Positions 34,460-44,785 of a stretch of 64,000 nt of DNA are shown here, in pieces. The position numbers were made by a program, and so were the translations under genes. Positions within the stretch are counted from its first letter, which is position 1, and the number at the start of each line of letters is the position of its first letter. The stretch comes from Pseudomonadales bacterium (GTDB taxonomy: Bacteria > Pseudomonadota > Gammaproteobacteria > Pseudomonadales > Azotimanducaceae): assembly GCA_028281005.1 (NCBI GenBank), contig JANQKS010000131.1, positions 1 to 64,000 on the forward strand, in the 5' to 3' direction. The notes under the pieces were generated by a model. That model was given only the letters and a program-made list of their open reading frames with translations, ran no database searches and was not told the DNA's origin.

Positions 34460-35558
34460 ATGGCCGAAATAACCGCTTTAAGAGAGACCATCAAACAGCT
34501 TGAGGAACGAGAATCTGCGTTACGGGGGTATCTTTGACTACGCCGGAAAGCGCGAGCAACTAGAAGAAGTCGAACGAGAGCTGGCCGACCCCGGCGTTTG
34601 GCAAGACCAAGAACGCGCGCAGAGGCTGGGTAAAGAACGCGTAGCGCTAGAGCAGGTGGTCAGCGTGTTAGGGGGTATGGCGCAATCCCTGCAAGAGCTT
34701 GCTGAGTTGGCGGAGTTGGCCAGTGAAGAGCAAGACGGCGAAGCGTTAGAAGATGTCGACGCGGAGTTGGGCGCGTTGCATAAACAGCTGGCGGACCTAG
34801 AGTTTCGCCGCATGTTCCAAGGGGAGATGGACGGCGCCAACGCTTATCTGGAGATTCAATCGGGTTCCGGCGGCACAGAGGCTCAAGATTGGGCAGACAT
34901 GCTGTTGCGTATGTATTTGCGCTGGGCGGAAAAACGCGGTTTCAACACGTCGGTCGTGGAACTGAGCCCTGGAGAGGTGGCCGGTATCAAAAGCGCCACG
35001 GTAGAGCTGCAAGGAGAGTACGCGTTTGGCTGGCTGCGCACCGAAACCGGTGTGCACCGATTGGTGCGTAAGTCTCCTTTTGACTCCGGCAACCGTCGAC
35101 ACACCTCGTTTGCTTCGGTGTTTGTCTCGCCGGAGGTGGACGACGATATTGAAATTGATCTCAACCCGGCGGACGTCCGCGTGGACACCTACCGGGCCAG
35201 TGGTGCTGGCGGTCAGCACGTGAACCGTACTGATTCTGCGGTACGCTTGACGCACTTACCCACCAATACCGTGGTGCAATGCCAAAGTGAACGTTCTCAG
35301 CATCAAAACAAAGACCGCGCGTTTAAGCAGCTGCGCGCCAAGTTGTATGAGTTGGAAATGCTCAATCGCAAAGCGGAGCAGCAAGCATTGGAAGACGCCA
35401 AGGCGGACATCGGTTGGGGTAGCCAAATCCGTTCCTATGTCCTCGACCAATCTAGGGTGAAAGATTTACGCACCGACATCGAGCGCACGGATCCAAACAG
35501 CGTTCTTGACGGCGATTTGGACAACTTCATTGAAGCCAGTCTCAAGGCAGGTTTATAG
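34460..35558 (+). CDS. prfB: Peptide chain release factor 2, with programmed +1 frameshift
   Basis: About 365 residues from ATG 34460. The first 25 codons ([20 protein letters not shown] then LRGYL) end at TGA 34535-34537. Translation continues in the +1 frame with [21 protein letters not shown]2 releases at UGA and UAA: anticodon-like [10 protein letters not shown] region (Ser-Pro-Phe) and catalytic [18 protein letters not shown] are present. The frameshift makes RF2 limit its own synthesis. Between recJ and lysS, as in Pseudomonas and E. coli. Confidence 0.98.
34524..34538 (+). promoter_or_regulatory. prfB +1 programmed frameshift site
   Basis: GGGGG (34524-34528, acting as an internal Shine-Dalgarno), TAT, then the slippery CTT TGA C (34532-34538). 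Spacing and position at codon 26 match the E. coli site. Confidence 0.95.
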
Positions 35559-35595
35559 CAGCGCGGGTGCACAGAATGACAAGACGAGAAGCAGC

Positions 35596-37074
35596 ATGAG
35601 TGAAGAGAGAGATTTGCTTGCCAACCGGCGCGCGAAAATGGAGAAGTGGCAGGCGCAGGTGGGCACCTACGTTAACAATTTCCGACGCCAGCACTTGGCC
35701 GCCGATTTACACGAGGCATACCAACATGCGGACAAAGCCGAACTAGAGCGCCTTGGCGAAAGCACCGCTGTTTGCGGGCGGGTCATGTTGCGCCGGGTAA
35801 TGGGCAAAGCCAGCTTTATCACCATCCAAGACGCCTCCGGACAGATACAGTGTTATCTCTCCAAAGGAGATTTGGGTGACGCCGCTTACGCTGGCTTTAA
35901 CGAGCTGTGGGATATCGGCGATATTGTCGGTATCACCGGTGTGATGATGCGCACCAACAAAGGTGAACTCACGGTGCAGGCTAAAGAGATTACTTTGCTG
36001 AACAAAACCTTGCGACCGCTGCCGGAAAAGTTCCACGGGGTGACGGATCAGGAGATCCGCTATCGCCAGCGTTATCTGGACCTGATCATGAACGACACCT
36101 CTCGGCAGGTGTTTCGAACACGCTCGCAGGTTGTAGCGCGCATGCGCACTTTCTTTGATGAGCGGGGCTATCTTGAGGTGGAAACGCCGATGATGCACAG
36201 CATCCCTGGCGGCGCCACGGCAAGACCGTTTGTCACCCACCACAACGCGCTGGATATGCAACTGTACCTGCGTATTGCCCCTGAGCTGTTTTTGAAACGT
36301 TTGGTGGTTGGCGGATTTGAGCGGGTCTACGAAATCAACCGCAATTTCCGCAATGAAGGCTTATCTACGCGACACAACCCCGAATTTACCATGCTCGAGT
36401 TTTACCAAGCTTATGCGGACTACAAAGACCTCATGGCTTTGACCGACGAGCTTCTACAGGCGTTGTGTGAAGACATCCTGGGCAGCGCGCAGCTCACTTA
36501 CCAAGGCTTGGAATTGGACATAAGTCAGCCGCCCCAGCGCATGACCATGGCCGAAGCAATCTGTCATTACACGCAGCTGCAGGCGCCGCAAGTGGAAGAT
36601 GAAGATGTGCTGCGTGAACAGCTGACCAAAATGAACCTCAAAGCAGAGGCCAGCTGGGGGATTGGCAAGCTGCAACTAGAGCTGTTTGAGGCGGAGGTGG
36701 AAGAGCGTTTGGCACAACCGACCTACATCACCGAATACCCGGCGGAGGTATCTCCGCTGGCACGGCGTAGCGACCACAATGATGCAGTGACCGATCGCTT
36801 TGAGCTGTTTATCGGCGGCCGCGAATATGCAAACGGCTTTTCCGAGCTGAACGATCCGATCGATCAGGCTGAGCGGTTTGCCGCTCAAGTGGCGTTGAAG
36901 AGCGGTGGTGACGATGAAGCCATGCACTTTGATCAGGATTACGTGGATGCGTTGGAGTACGGTTTGCCGCCTACGGCTGGTGAAGGTCTGGGTATAGACC
37001 GGCTGGTGATGTTGTTGACCGATACACCGTCCATTCGCGACGTCTTATTGTTCCCGTTGATGCGACCGCTATAG
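35596..37074 (+). CDS. lysS: Lysyl-tRNA synthetase (class II)
   Basis: 492 residues from ATG 35596. N-terminal OB-fold for anticodon recognition ([20 protein letters not shown]) and class II catalytic core: motif 1 region [20 protein letters not shown], motif 2 [20 protein letters not shown], motif 3 [20 protein letters not shown]. It charges tRNA-Lys. The frame extends upstream into prfB but conservation begins at 35596. It is 38 bp after prfB. Confidence 0.98.
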   Translation: MSEERDLLANRRAKMEKWQAQVGTYVNNFRRQHLAADLHEAYQHADKAELERLGESTAVCGRVMLRRVMGKASFITIQDASGQIQCYLSKGDLGDAAYAGFNELWDIGDIVGITGVMMRTNKGELTVQAKEITLLNKTLRPLPEKFHGVTDQEIRYRQRYLDLIMNDTSRQVFRTRSQVVARMRTFFDERGYLEVETPMMHSIPGGATARPFVTHHNALDMQLYLRIAPELFLKRLVVGGFERVYEINRNFRNEGLSTRHNPEFTMLEFYQAYADYKDLMALTDELLQALCEDILGSAQLTYQGLELDISQPPQRMTMAEAICHYTQLQAPQVEDEDVLREQLTKMNLKAEASWGIGKLQLELFEAEVEERLAQPTYITEYPAEVSPLARRSDHNDAVTDRFELFIGGREYANGFSELNDPIDQAERFAAQVALKSGGDDEAMHFDQDYVDALEYGLPPTAGEGLGIDRLVMLLTDTPSIRDVLLFPLMRPL

Positions 37075-37112
37075 CAATCAGCGACAATGGTGTGATTGGG
37101 TAAGGGGGGTAA

Positions 37113-37817
37113 ATGGCCGCAGCCGCACAAGACCGCGTGCAATTGGAAGACAGCTGGAAGGCGTTAGTTGGGGCTGAATTTGAGCAGCCGTATATGCGTA
37201 ATCTCAGTCAATTCCTGCGCACGCAAAAACAAAAAGGCAAACGCATTTATCCGCCGGGCGCGCAGATGTTTGCGGCCCTGGACCTAACGCCGGTGCAGGA
37301 CGTCAAAGTGGTGATCATCGGTCAGGATCCCTATCACGGCGCCGGCCAAGCGCACGGCCTGTGCTTTTCTGTGCAGCCGGGTACCGCCTTACCGCCGTCG
37401 TTGGTCAACATCTTTCAGGAGATAAACGATGATCTCGGCGGCGACCGCTTGCTGGATAAACAACATGGTTGCTTAACCGGCTGGGCGCGGCAGGGGGTGT
37501 TGTTGCTCAACGCTGTGTTGAGCGTGGAACACAGTCGCGCCGGGTCCCATCAGGGCAAAGGCTGGGAACGGTTTACCGATGCGGTAGTGGCGCGTTTGTG
37601 TGAGGCGCGCCGCGAGCTGGTGTTTATGTTGTGGGGCAGCTATGCGCAGAAAAAGGGTGCCATCGTTGATGCCAATCAACACTGTGTGCTCAGTTCGCCT
37701 CACCCATCGCCGCTGTCGGCGCATCGGGGCTTTTTTGGCTGTCGGCACTTTTCCAAAGCCAATGCCTATCTACAGGCTCACGGGCAGACGCCCATTGACT
37801 GGTTTGCGGTGGAATAA
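37113..37817 (+). CDS. ung: Uracil-DNA glycosylase (family 1)
   Basis: 234 residues. Removes uracil from DNA. Water-activating loop VVIIGQDPYHGAGQAHGLCF (catalytic Asp in GQDPYH, about residue 69) and leucine intercalation loop SSPHPSPLSAHRGFFG (about 196). N-terminus MAAAAQDRVQLEDSWKALV is typical. It lies 38 bp after lysS. Confidence 0.97.
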   Translation: MAAAAQDRVQLEDSWKALVGAEFEQPYMRNLSQFLRTQKQKGKRIYPPGAQMFAALDLTPVQDVKVVIIGQDPYHGAGQAHGLCFSVQPGTALPPSLVNIFQEINDDLGGDRLLDKQHGCLTGWARQGVLLLNAVLSVEHSRAGSHQGKGWERFTDAVVARLCEARRELVFMLWGSYAQKKGAIVDANQHCVLSSPHPSPLSAHRGFFGCRHFSKANAYLQAHGQTPIDWFAVE

Positions 37818-37891
37818 ACCCAGTACCATGGCCCATTCAATCCAATTTTTTCTACATCGTTCTTTTTGTATTTATAGCTAGGGGGTTTGCC

Positions 37892-38680
37892 ATGGCGGCA
37901 TCAACAACAGAAAAACTCATTGTTGAGGTTCAAGACAACACGGCGATGGTGACCATAAACAATCCGCCGGCCAACACCTGGGATGAAGAGAGTTTGAGCG
38001 GGTTGGCGCGTTTGGTCGCCGATTGTGAAGCAGACAAAAGCATTTATGCGATGGTGTTGGTGGGGCAAGGTGAAAAGTTTTTCTCTGCCGGTGCGGACCT
38101 AAACTTGTTTGCCGACGGCGACAAAGGTGTGGCGCGCACCATGGCCGATAATTTTGGCGGCGCGTTTGAGACGCTTTCCAGTTTTCGAGGGGTCACCATT
38201 GCCGCCATCAACGGCTACGCCATGGGTGGTGGCCTCGAATGTGCGCTGGCTTGTGATATTCGTATCGCGGAGGAGCATGCACAAATGGCGCTGCCGGAAG
38301 CCACTGTGGGATTGCTGCCCTGTGGTGGCGGCACACAAAACCTGGCGTGGATGGTGGGTGAAGGCTGGGCCAAGCGCATGATCCTCTGTGGTGAACGGGT
38401 GGATGCTGAGACCGCGCGCAACATCGGCCTGGTCGAAGAGGTGGTTGAGCGCGGTGCTGCCAAGCAGAGGGCACTACATTTGGCGCAAGCCGTGGGCAAA
38501 CAAAGCCCTCCCGCGGTAGCTGCTTGTAAAACGCTAATACAAAAAGCGCGCGCGGGGAACATAGCGCAGGCTTATGCAGTTGAGCGGGATGCGTTTGTAG
38601 ATTTGTTTGACACCAATGATCAGACGGAAGGGGTGAACGCGTTCCTGCAGAAGCGCCCGCCCGAGTGGACTAATAGCTAG
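37892..38680 (+). CDS. Enoyl-CoA hydratase/isomerase family protein
   Basis: 262 residues of the crotonase fold. CoA-binding loop FFSAGADLNLF, the oxyanion-hole glycine segment INGYAMGGGLECALACDIRI, and catalytic-face region ALPEATVGLLPCGGGTQNLA with the glutamate seen in hydratases. Placed 8 bp before a 3-hydroxyisobutyryl-CoA-hydrolase-like gene and near mmsB, so hydration of methacrylyl-CoA in valine breakdown is the likely role. Start ATG 37892 has AGGGGG upstream. Confidence 0.92.
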   Translation: MAASTTEKLIVEVQDNTAMVTINNPPANTWDEESLSGLARLVADCEADKSIYAMVLVGQGEKFFSAGADLNLFADGDKGVARTMADNFGGAFETLSSFRGVTIAAINGYAMGGGLECALACDIRIAEEHAQMALPEATVGLLPCGGGTQNLAWMVGEGWAKRMILCGERVDAETARNIGLVEEVVERGAAKQRALHLAQAVGKQSPPAVAACKTLIQKARAGNIAQAYAVERDAFVDLFDTNDQTEGVNAFLQKRPPEWTNS

Positions 38681-38688
38681 GCGCCTTC

Positions 38689-39807
38689 ATGACAGAGACT
38701 AACGAGCAGCCGGTGCTGATAGAAGAGCACCGCAATACCGCAGGGTTTGTTGTCGGTCAGGCAACGTTGAATGTGGAATCAACGCTAAACTCTTTGAGCC
38801 TGGAAATGATTCGGCTGATTACCCCGGCATTACATGACTGGGCGAGTCGCGATGATGTGGCCGCGGTGGTGATCACCGGTGCCGGTGAGCGTGCCTTCTG
38901 CGCCGGTGGAGATATCCAAGCGCTCTATCACGCCATTGGGGCCAACCGTGATGCCGGTGAGGTGGTGGATGACTATCCGTTTCGCTTCTTTGAGGAAGAA
39001 TACCGTTTGGATTACCTCATCCACACATTTCCCAAACCGATAGTGACGCTGGGCCACGGCGTGGTTATGGGAGGTGGCTTAGGCATCTTTGGCGCTTCCA
39101 CCTTCCGCGTGCTCACCGAAAAATCTCGCCTCGCGGTGCCGGAGATCACCATTGGCCTGTTTCCCGATGCGGGCGCCAGTTGGACTCTGCGGAACATGTC
39201 AGTGCATCACGCTGAGTTTTTGGGGTTAACCGGCAGCCATGTGAACGCCGCGGATGCTTTGTTGACCTCCATGGGTACCCACGTGACCGCGCATACTGAG
39301 CGGCATGCTTGGTTGCGCGACTTACTTGAATTGCCGTGGAGTGCTGAGGCAGACGCCAATCATGCACTGTTGTCAAAATGGTTAGACGATCAATCCCAGC
39401 CCGAATTGGCGCCCAGCGAGATATCGCGGGTGCCTGAGCGGGACATCAACTTTGAGGATTTGCTGGGTGAGGCCGAAGCTATTTATGCCTTGCAAGGCAC
39501 GTCCGATTGGATAGATCGCGGTATTGCAAACTTACGTGGCGGATGCCCAACCACGGCCGGGATTGTGCTTGAGCAATTGCGACGCGTACAGTCTATGTCA
39601 TTGGCCGAGTGTTTCCGCATGGAGTTGATTGTGGCTACCCATTGTGCGCAAAACGCCGATTTCCACGAAGGTGTGCGCGCCTTGCTGATTGACAAAGACA
39701 ACGTGCCCAACTGGCAGTACGCAGATATCGCCACGCTGCCGCACAGGCACGTGGCGAGCCACTTTGACCCGCCGTGGCCCCAGCATCCTCTGGCCGATTT
39801 AGCCTGA
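38689..39807 (+). CDS. 3-hydroxyisobutyryl-CoA hydrolase-like enzyme
   Basis: 372 residues, crotonase superfamily with the longer C-terminal part of HIBYL-CoA hydrolases. AFCAGGDIQALYHAIGANRD, GHGVVMGGGLGIFGASTFRV, AVPEITIGLFPDAGASWTL, and the tail DFHEGVRALLIDKDNVPNW are diagnostic. It hydrolyses 3-hydroxyisobutyryl-CoA to free 3-hydroxyisobutyrate, protecting the cell from reactive methacrylyl-CoA. Co-directional with the hydratase upstream and mmsB downstream. Confidence 0.92.
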   Translation: MTETNEQPVLIEEHRNTAGFVVGQATLNVESTLNSLSLEMIRLITPALHDWASRDDVAAVVITGAGERAFCAGGDIQALYHAIGANRDAGEVVDDYPFRFFEEEYRLDYLIHTFPKPIVTLGHGVVMGGGLGIFGASTFRVLTEKSRLAVPEITIGLFPDAGASWTLRNMSVHHAEFLGLTGSHVNAADALLTSMGTHVTAHTERHAWLRDLLELPWSAEADANHALLSKWLDDQSQPELAPSEISRVPERDINFEDLLGEAEAIYALQGTSDWIDRGIANLRGGCPTTAGIVLEQLRRVQSMSLAECFRMELIVATHCAQNADFHEGVRALLIDKDNVPNWQYADIATLPHRHVASHFDPPWPQHPLADLA

Positions 39808-39837
39808 GTTGAGGTGAAATAAGCAATCAAGCAGTAA

Positions 39838-39871
39838 AAGAACCATCAGGTAACAAGAACCATCAGGTAAC
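39838..39871. repeat. Tandem duplication of 17 bp before mmsB
   Basis: AAGAACCATCAGGTAAC occurs twice back to back (39838-39854, 39855-39871), 28 bp before the mmsB ATG. It may be a recent slippage event or a regulator site pair. Confidence 0.9.
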
Positions 39872-39899
39872 AAAAGAACAGGCAAAGAGGGGTAGTGGA

Positions 39900-40802
39900 A
39901 TGACTAGGGTAGGATTTGTAGGGCTCGGCAACATGGGTGGCCCGATGGCGGCGAACCTTGTGTCCGGCGGCTGCGAAGTCAAGGTTTTTGATCTGTTGCC
40001 GGAGCTTATCAATGGCGTCGCAGGTGCCAGTGGCTGTGCTTCAGCCGCAGAAGCAGCACAAGACGTAGATGTGTTTGTTAGCATGTTACCTGCGGGGCGG
40101 CATGTGCGCGGGCTTTACGTCGGTGATGGGGACAATCCCGGTTTGCTGTCCATCATGTCACCCGACACATTGATCATCGATTGCTCAACCATTGACCCAG
40201 ACAGTGCTCGTGCGGTGGCCGAAGCTGCAGCGGCTCAAGGTATAGCGATGATAGACGCGCCGGTTTCCGGCGGGACTGCCGGTGCTCAAAACGGTACCCT
40301 CACGTTTATTGTCGGCGGCGAACCTGCTGCTTTTGAGCGTGCGCAAGCGGTGCTCAACATCATGGGGGGCAACATTTTTCATGCCGGCGGTGCGGGTGCT
40401 GGGCAGGTGGCGAAGATATGTAACAACATGATGTTGGCAATACTGATGACGGGTACCGCGGAAGCGCTGTCCCTGGGTGTAGACAACGGATTAGATCCGG
40501 CAGTGTTATCGGAGATTATGAAAGTGTCGTCAGGCGGCAATTGGGCACTCAACGTTTACAACCCGTATCCTGGGGTGATGCCAGACGTGCCTTCATCGCG
40601 GGGTTATGAAGGTGGTTTTTTGGTTGACCTGATGCGTAAAGACCTAGGGCTTGCGCTACAAACAGCGCAAAGCACGGAAAGTGCCATCCCCATGGGATCA
40701 CTGGCGCAGAACCTATACGAAGTGCACCGCCAGGTAAATGACGCCGGACGGCTGGATTTTTCCAGTATCCAATGGCTGTTTAAACCCGAGCTAAAGGGTT
40801 AA
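39900..40802 (+). CDS. mmsB: 3-hydroxyisobutyrate dehydrogenase
   Basis: 300 residues. Oxidises 3-hydroxyisobutyrate to methylmalonate semialdehyde with NAD. Rossmann signature VGFVGLGNMGGPMAANLV, substrate loop DAPVSGGTAGAQNGTLTFIV, catalytic Lys in GAGQVAKICNNMMLA, and C-terminal LMRKDLGLALQTAQ are all as in the HIBADH family. With the two crotonase genes upstream it forms three consecutive valine-degradation steps. mmsA is not in the window. Confidence 0.95.
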   Translation: MTRVGFVGLGNMGGPMAANLVSGGCEVKVFDLLPELINGVAGASGCASAAEAAQDVDVFVSMLPAGRHVRGLYVGDGDNPGLLSIMSPDTLIIDCSTIDPDSARAVAEAAAAQGIAMIDAPVSGGTAGAQNGTLTFIVGGEPAAFERAQAVLNIMGGNIFHAGGAGAGQVAKICNNMMLAILMTGTAEALSLGVDNGLDPAVLSEIMKVSSGGNWALNVYNPYPGVMPDVPSSRGYEGGFLVDLMRKDLGLALQTAQSTESAIPMGSLAQNLYEVHRQVNDAGRLDFSSIQWLFKPELKG

Positions 40803-40807
40803 GGACA

Positions 40808-41527
40808 CTACACTTTCGCAACTTTTAACCCCTGGCCGTTGGCGCCGACGTTTATGATGGTGTCGCGGTCGCTGGTGGTGTCGCCCACCACCGGTGGCTC
40901 ATTCTGCCAGTTGAATGCCACAAGCTGGCGTTTCACCTCGCCACGGAACTGCGCGCGCGCCACAATTTCCTGACCCAGATAACAGCCTTTGTCAAAATCT
41001 ACCGCCCCAATGCGGTCCAATGACAACATTTGCGGTAGAAAAGCTTCGCTTACCGGCGCACTGACAAAGGCGATGTTTTGTTCGATCAGCCGCTGCTGCA
41101 GGTGAGCGGACACATCATCAGCGTTGGCAGGCGCATCCTCGAGCAGCTCCAAGTTTATGCCCGGCAGCAGTTCAATCGACGCGTCGGCACTGTTAACCAT
41201 GACCGACAACGGTTGCTCGCATAGCTCACATTTGGAAAAGTTGACGTAGGGGGTCAGGAACTTGGCCGTTGCTGCAAACATCGATGTGTGGATGAGCACG
41301 CCGATGGCAGCGGGTAGACCAATCGCCCAGCCGTTCGCCAGGACGCGCCCTTTGACGTTGCACACCGCTGTGGGTTGCGCGTGGTCGGCCTGCAGCTGCA
41401 GCGTATCGCTGGTCAGGTAACCCTGTAGAAAGTCGGCTGCCATGCTGCCCTCGATGACCAGCACACATGCATCTTGCCAGTGCCCAACGGGTATCGGTTG
41501 GGCTGTTTGATCTAGATCGGAAGTCAT
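40808..41527 (-). CDS. ygfZ: YgfZ/GcvT-like folate-binding protein
   Basis: 239 residues. The diagnostic motif is DKGCYLGQEIVARAQFRGEV with its conserved Cys, followed by a short C-terminus. YgfZ supports assembly or repair of some Fe-S enzymes in a folate-dependent way. The protein is shorter than E. coli YgfZ (326), mainly at the C-terminal barrel. It is tail to tail with mmsB and divergent from sdhE, its frequent neighbour. Confidence 0.9.
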   Translation of the reverse strand: MTSDLDQTAQPIPVGHWQDACVLVIEGSMAADFLQGYLTSDTLQLQADHAQPTAVCNVKGRVLANGWAIGLPAAIGVLIHTSMFAATAKFLTPYVNFSKCELCEQPLSVMVNSADASIELLPGINLELLEDAPANADDVSAHLQQRLIEQNIAFVSAPVSEAFLPQMLSLDRIGAVDFDKGCYLGQEIVARAQFRGEVKRQLVAFNWQNEPPVVGDTTSDRDTIINVGANGQGLKVAKV

Positions 41528-41676
41528 AGGTGGTGCTCCATGCTGTGCTGCGCCGTGCGCTACCGCGCAGCCTGCGTACGGTCCTTATCTTACCTTTACA
41601 AAGGCGCTAGACTGCCGCCTTCACTGTCACTTTGTCACTGCCACGCAGTATAGGATGGGTATATGGTGGCGTCACC

Positions 41677-41931
41677 ATGAGCGCACCAACAGATCTGAAA
41701 CACATCTACTGGCGCAGCCGTCGCGGTATGTTGGAGCTGGAACTAAAACTGGTGCCCTTTGTCCGCGATCACTTTCGTCAGCTCAGCGAGCCGCAGCAGG
41801 CTGCGTATGAGGCGATGTTGGCGGAAGAAGATTGGCAGCTGTTCGATTGGGTGCAAGGCCGCGAAACCCCCGAAGACCCGATCACTCGTGAAGTGGTGGA
41901 GCTGATCATCGCCTGTGAAGGCAAGCTCTGA
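41677..41931 (+). CDS. sdhE: FAD assembly factor SdhE
   Basis: 84 residues from ATG 41677. Promotes covalent flavinylation of succinate dehydrogenase. The family motif appears in YWRSRRGMLELELKLVPFV, with the RGMLELEL core. FDWVQGRETPEDPITREVVE is the usual C-terminal part. Next to ygfZ and nadB, as in Pseudomonas and enterics. Confidence 0.95.
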   Translation: MSAPTDLKHIYWRSRRGMLELELKLVPFVRDHFRQLSEPQQAAYEAMLAEEDWQLFDWVQGRETPEDPITREVVELIIACEGKL

Positions 41932-41957
41932 ATACCACCGACACCCTTTGGGTTGAA

Positions 41958-42299
41958 GTGAATCACGGGACATTCCGTTGGTCGGCTGCCTTGTGTTACG
42001 TGATGCTGGTGGCGTGGGTGGCCGGTACCTGGTTTGGCTTAAGTGGGGTAGGTGCTGTGCTGGTGGGTGCAACGCGCTGGTGTCGGCATCAACAAGTTGG
42101 CGGCGTTCGGCAACTGTCCGTGGCCGCGGCTGAACTTGAACGTATCTGGGTGTCGCCGTATGCAGTTTGGCTGCGTGCCGCTGAGCAGACTCACTGGATT
42201 TGTCGCGATGAGGTAAGCACCGCTGTCTGGGCCGGTTTGTTACGGTGGTTGTATCGTCACGTGCCTTCTCAGGCGGTGGGCTTCAACATATCCAAGTGA
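41958..42299 (+). CDS. YgfX/CptA-like small membrane protein
   Basis: 113 residues from GTG 41958; the frame is open back into the sdhE stop. A hydrophobic hairpin ([20 protein letters not shown], then [11 protein letters not shown]) precedes a soluble C-terminal part, the plan of YgfX, which is often found directly after sdhE. Sequence similarity is weak to the eye, so the call is largely from position and topology. Its 3' end overlaps the nadB 3' end by 31 bp on the opposite strand. Confidence 0.6.
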   Translation: MNHGTFRWSAALCYVMLVAWVAGTWFGLSGVGAVLVGATRWCRHQQVGGVRQLSVAAAELERIWVSPYAVWLRAAEQTHWICRDEVSTAVWAGLLRWLYRHVPSQAVGFNISK

Positions 42300-43885
42300 T
42301 CGATGCTGCCGGGGAACATGATGGTGTCTGCGACAGTCTCTTTGGTGTCCGGGTAATCCTGATTGTAGTGGAGGCCGCGACTTTCCCGGCGTTTTGCCGC
42401 TGAGCGTACGATCAGCTCGGCCACATGCACCAAATTGCGCAGCTCGATGAGGTCGTTGGAGATGCGGTAGTTTGCGTAGTACTCATTAATTTCCTGCTTT
42501 AACAAGTCGATACGATGCAGCGCTCGCTCAAGGCGTTTGTTGGTGCGGACGATGCCCACATAGTCCCACATGAAGCGGCGCAGCTCGTCCCAGTTGTGCG
42601 CAATGACCACTGATTCGTCGGAATCGGTGACTTGTGATTCATCCCAATGGGGCAATTTTGGCAGATCAAATGGCCGGTCGAGCTGGCTGCGGATTTTTTC
42701 CGCCACATTATTGGCAAATACCAGGCATTCCAACAGCGAATTGCTGGCCAGGCGATTGGCGCCGTGTAGTCCCGAGTAGCTCACTTCACCCGCGGCATAT
42801 AAGTTAGGTAGGTCGGTGCGGCCATGGTGATCCACCAGCACCCCGCCACAGGTGTAATGTGCCGCAGGGACCACCGGAATGGGCTGCTTGGCGATATTAA
42901 TGCCCAGCTTGGCACAGTACTCGGCAATATTGGGGAAGTGGTTATTAATGAACGCTTCGGAGCGGTGGCTGATATCGAGGTAGACGCAGTCCACACCCAG
43001 GCGTTTCATTTCGTGGTCGATGGCACGGGCGACAATGTCGCGTGGCGCCAGCTCCGCGCGATCATCAAAATTGTGCATAAAACGTTCACCGTTGGGTAAG
43101 CGCAGGATGCCGCCTTCGCCGCGTACCGCTTCTGAAATCAGGAAACTCCCGGCGTGCGGGTGATAGAGGCAGGTCGGGTGGAACTGGTTAAACTCCATAT
43201 TCGCCACGCGACACCCGGAGCGCCACGCCATGGCGATCCCGTCACCGGTGGAACTGTCCGGGTTGCTGGTATAGAGGTAAACCTTGCTGGCACCGCCAGT
43301 GGCCAGCACCACAAAATGGGCTTGGAACACCTCGACGTGACGTGAAGTGCGATTCAGCACGTAAGCCCCCGCGCAACGGCTCGGATAACGGCCCAGTTTG
43401 GATAAATTAATCAGATCAATCGCCAAGCGGTCGTTAAATAGCTCGATGTTCGGGTGGTCTAGCACCCGGTTGGTCAGGGTTTCTGTTAACGCGCGTCCGG
43501 TAGCGTCTGCGACGTGTAACACCCGGCGCTGACTATGCCCCCCCTCTCGAGTCAGGTGATACTCATTGTCGTGTTGATCGAAGTTCACCCCCCATGCTGC
43601 CAAACGCGCAATCACTTTCGGGGCGCTTTCCACCACCATATCGACAATTTTTTCGTCGCACAGCCCGGCACCGGCGTCTAGGGTGTCCGCGATGTGGTCG
43701 GTAAAGCTGTCTTCCACCGCGGTCACCGCGGCAATACCACCTTGTGCCCAATGAGAAGACGCGCTGGTAATATCACCTTTACACAGCACCGTAACCCGGG
43801 CATGGTCCGCCAGCTGCAGGGCGGTGGCGAGTCCTGCTGCACCCCCGCCGATGATCAGTACGTCTGAAGAGAATCGTTGCGACAT
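42269..43885 (-). CDS. nadB: L-aspartate oxidase NadB
   Basis: 538 residues. Oxidises aspartate to iminoaspartate, the first step of de novo NAD synthesis. FAD-binding [20 protein letters not shown] at the start; active-site regions [29 protein letters not shown], and [29 protein letters not shown] binds FAD near residue 365. C-terminal helical domain present. Divergent from rpoE as in E. coli. Confidence 0.97.
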   Translation of the reverse strand: MSQRFSSDVLIIGGGAAGLATALQLADHARVTVLCKGDITSASSHWAQGGIAAVTAVEDSFTDHIADTLDAGAGLCDEKIVDMVVESAPKVIARLAAWGVNFDQHDNEYHLTREGGHSQRRVLHVADATGRALTETLTNRVLDHPNIELFNDRLAIDLINLSKLGRYPSRCAGAYVLNRTSRHVEVFQAHFVVLATGGASKVYLYTSNPDSSTGDGIAMAWRSGCRVANMEFNQFHPTCLYHPHAGSFLISEAVRGEGGILRLPNGERFMHNFDDRAELAPRDIVARAIDHEMKRLGVDCVYLDISHRSEAFINNHFPNIAEYCAKLGINIAKQPIPVVPAAHYTCGGVLVDHHGRTDLPNLYAAGEVSYSGLHGANRLASNSLLECLVFANNVAEKIRSQLDRPFDLPKLPHWDESQVTDSDESVVIAHNWDELRRFMWDYVGIVRTNKRLERALHRIDLLKQEINEYYANYRISNDLIELRNLVHVAELIVRSAAKRRESRGLHYNQDYPDTKETVADTIMFPGSIDHLDMLKPTA

Positions 43886-44002
43886 GTTGTCAGCCTGCGT
43901 TTAGCGCTGTGAAGCGGCTGTTAATGCTTGAGTATATCGCGCTCGTCCGCTAACTGGCAGAATAGCCGCGCGGAGCGGGGCATAGAGTGATTTGGAGCCA
44001 AA

Positions 44003-44596
44003 TTGGCTGAAGATACCGACAAAGAACTGGTTAAAAGAGTGCAGAAGGGGGACCAAGCTGCATTTGACCTTTTGTTTGCCCGCTACCAATCAAAAATTAT
44101 CAATTTGATATCACGGTATGTGCGCGACAGCGAAGAAGTGCGTGATGTCGCCCAAGAGGCGTTTATCAAAGCCTATAGGGCGTTACCGCGATTTCGCGGC
44201 GATAGTGCCTTCTATACATGGTTGTATCGCATCGCCATAAACACTGCGAAGAACCACTTGGTGTCCCGCAGCCGTCGCCCGCCCAGCACAGACGTGGATG
44301 TGGATGATGCGGATTATCGCGACGATGCTGATATGCTGCGCACAGGCGAGGATCCGGAGGGTGCGCTGTCGCGAGATGAACTGCAGGCAGCCATCGAACA
44401 AGCCCTGGTGGATTTGCCTGAGGATTTGCGCAGTGCGCTAACTTTGCGTGAATTTGATGGTCTTAGTTACGAGCAGATTGCGCAAATTATGGAGTGCCCG
44501 GTGGGGACCGTGCGCAGCCGCATATTCCGGGCCAGGGAGTTTGTTGATCAGCGTATGCGGCCCATCATGGAGGGGCGTTCGGAGGGGGTCGATTAG
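44003..44596 (+). CDS. rpoE: Envelope-stress sigma factor RpoE/AlgU
   Basis: 197 residues from TTG 44003, with GGAG 8 nt upstream. ECF sigma factor: region 2 in AFDLLFARYQSKIINLISRY and EEVRDVAQEAFIKAYRALPR, with FYTWLYRIAINTAKN; region 4 in ALTLREFDGLSYEQIAQIME and GTVRSRIFRAREFVDQRM. It directs transcription of envelope-stress genes. Its antisigma factor rseA, rseB, an RseC-like gene and mucD follow. No GAACTT-type promoter was seen in the 117-bp gap before it. Confidence 0.97.
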   Translation: MAEDTDKELVKRVQKGDQAAFDLLFARYQSKIINLISRYVRDSEEVRDVAQEAFIKAYRALPRFRGDSAFYTWLYRIAINTAKNHLVSRSRRPPSTDVDVDDADYRDDADMLRTGEDPEGALSRDELQAAIEQALVDLPEDLRSALTLREFDGLSYEQIAQIMECPVGTVRSRIFRAREFVDQRMRPIMEGRSEGVD

Positions 44597-44681
44597 GCGT
44601 TTCGGAGCAGTGATTGTGGCTCGCGGCAACCTTGTCCTGTGACACAGTTGCTTGCCGGTGCGATTGCGGTGCAGGGGCTGC

Positions 44682-44709
44682 GAACTATTTATGTGAAGCT
44701 CGGTCTATA
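44682..44709 (+). promoter_or_regulatory. Candidate sigma-E promoter between rpoE and rseA
   Basis: GAACTA (44682-44687) and TCTATA (44704-44709) are 16 bp apart, close to the sigma-E pattern GAACTT with TCTGA/TCAAA. It lies in the unusually long 189-bp space between rpoE and rseA and could make antisigma production respond to RpoE. Confidence 0.35.
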
Positions 44710-44785
44710 GAGGGCGTTACGGTAAAAAGCGTTTACAAACGCAGGTTGGAAATCATGGGGTTGTGGGAATGGTGAGAAAAGAGTC

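Noticed and set aside
34460-34537. prfB as a frameshifted pseudogene
   Set aside because: The stop at codon 26 sits in the conserved CTT TGA C with an upstream GGGGG; this is the well-known programmed frameshift.
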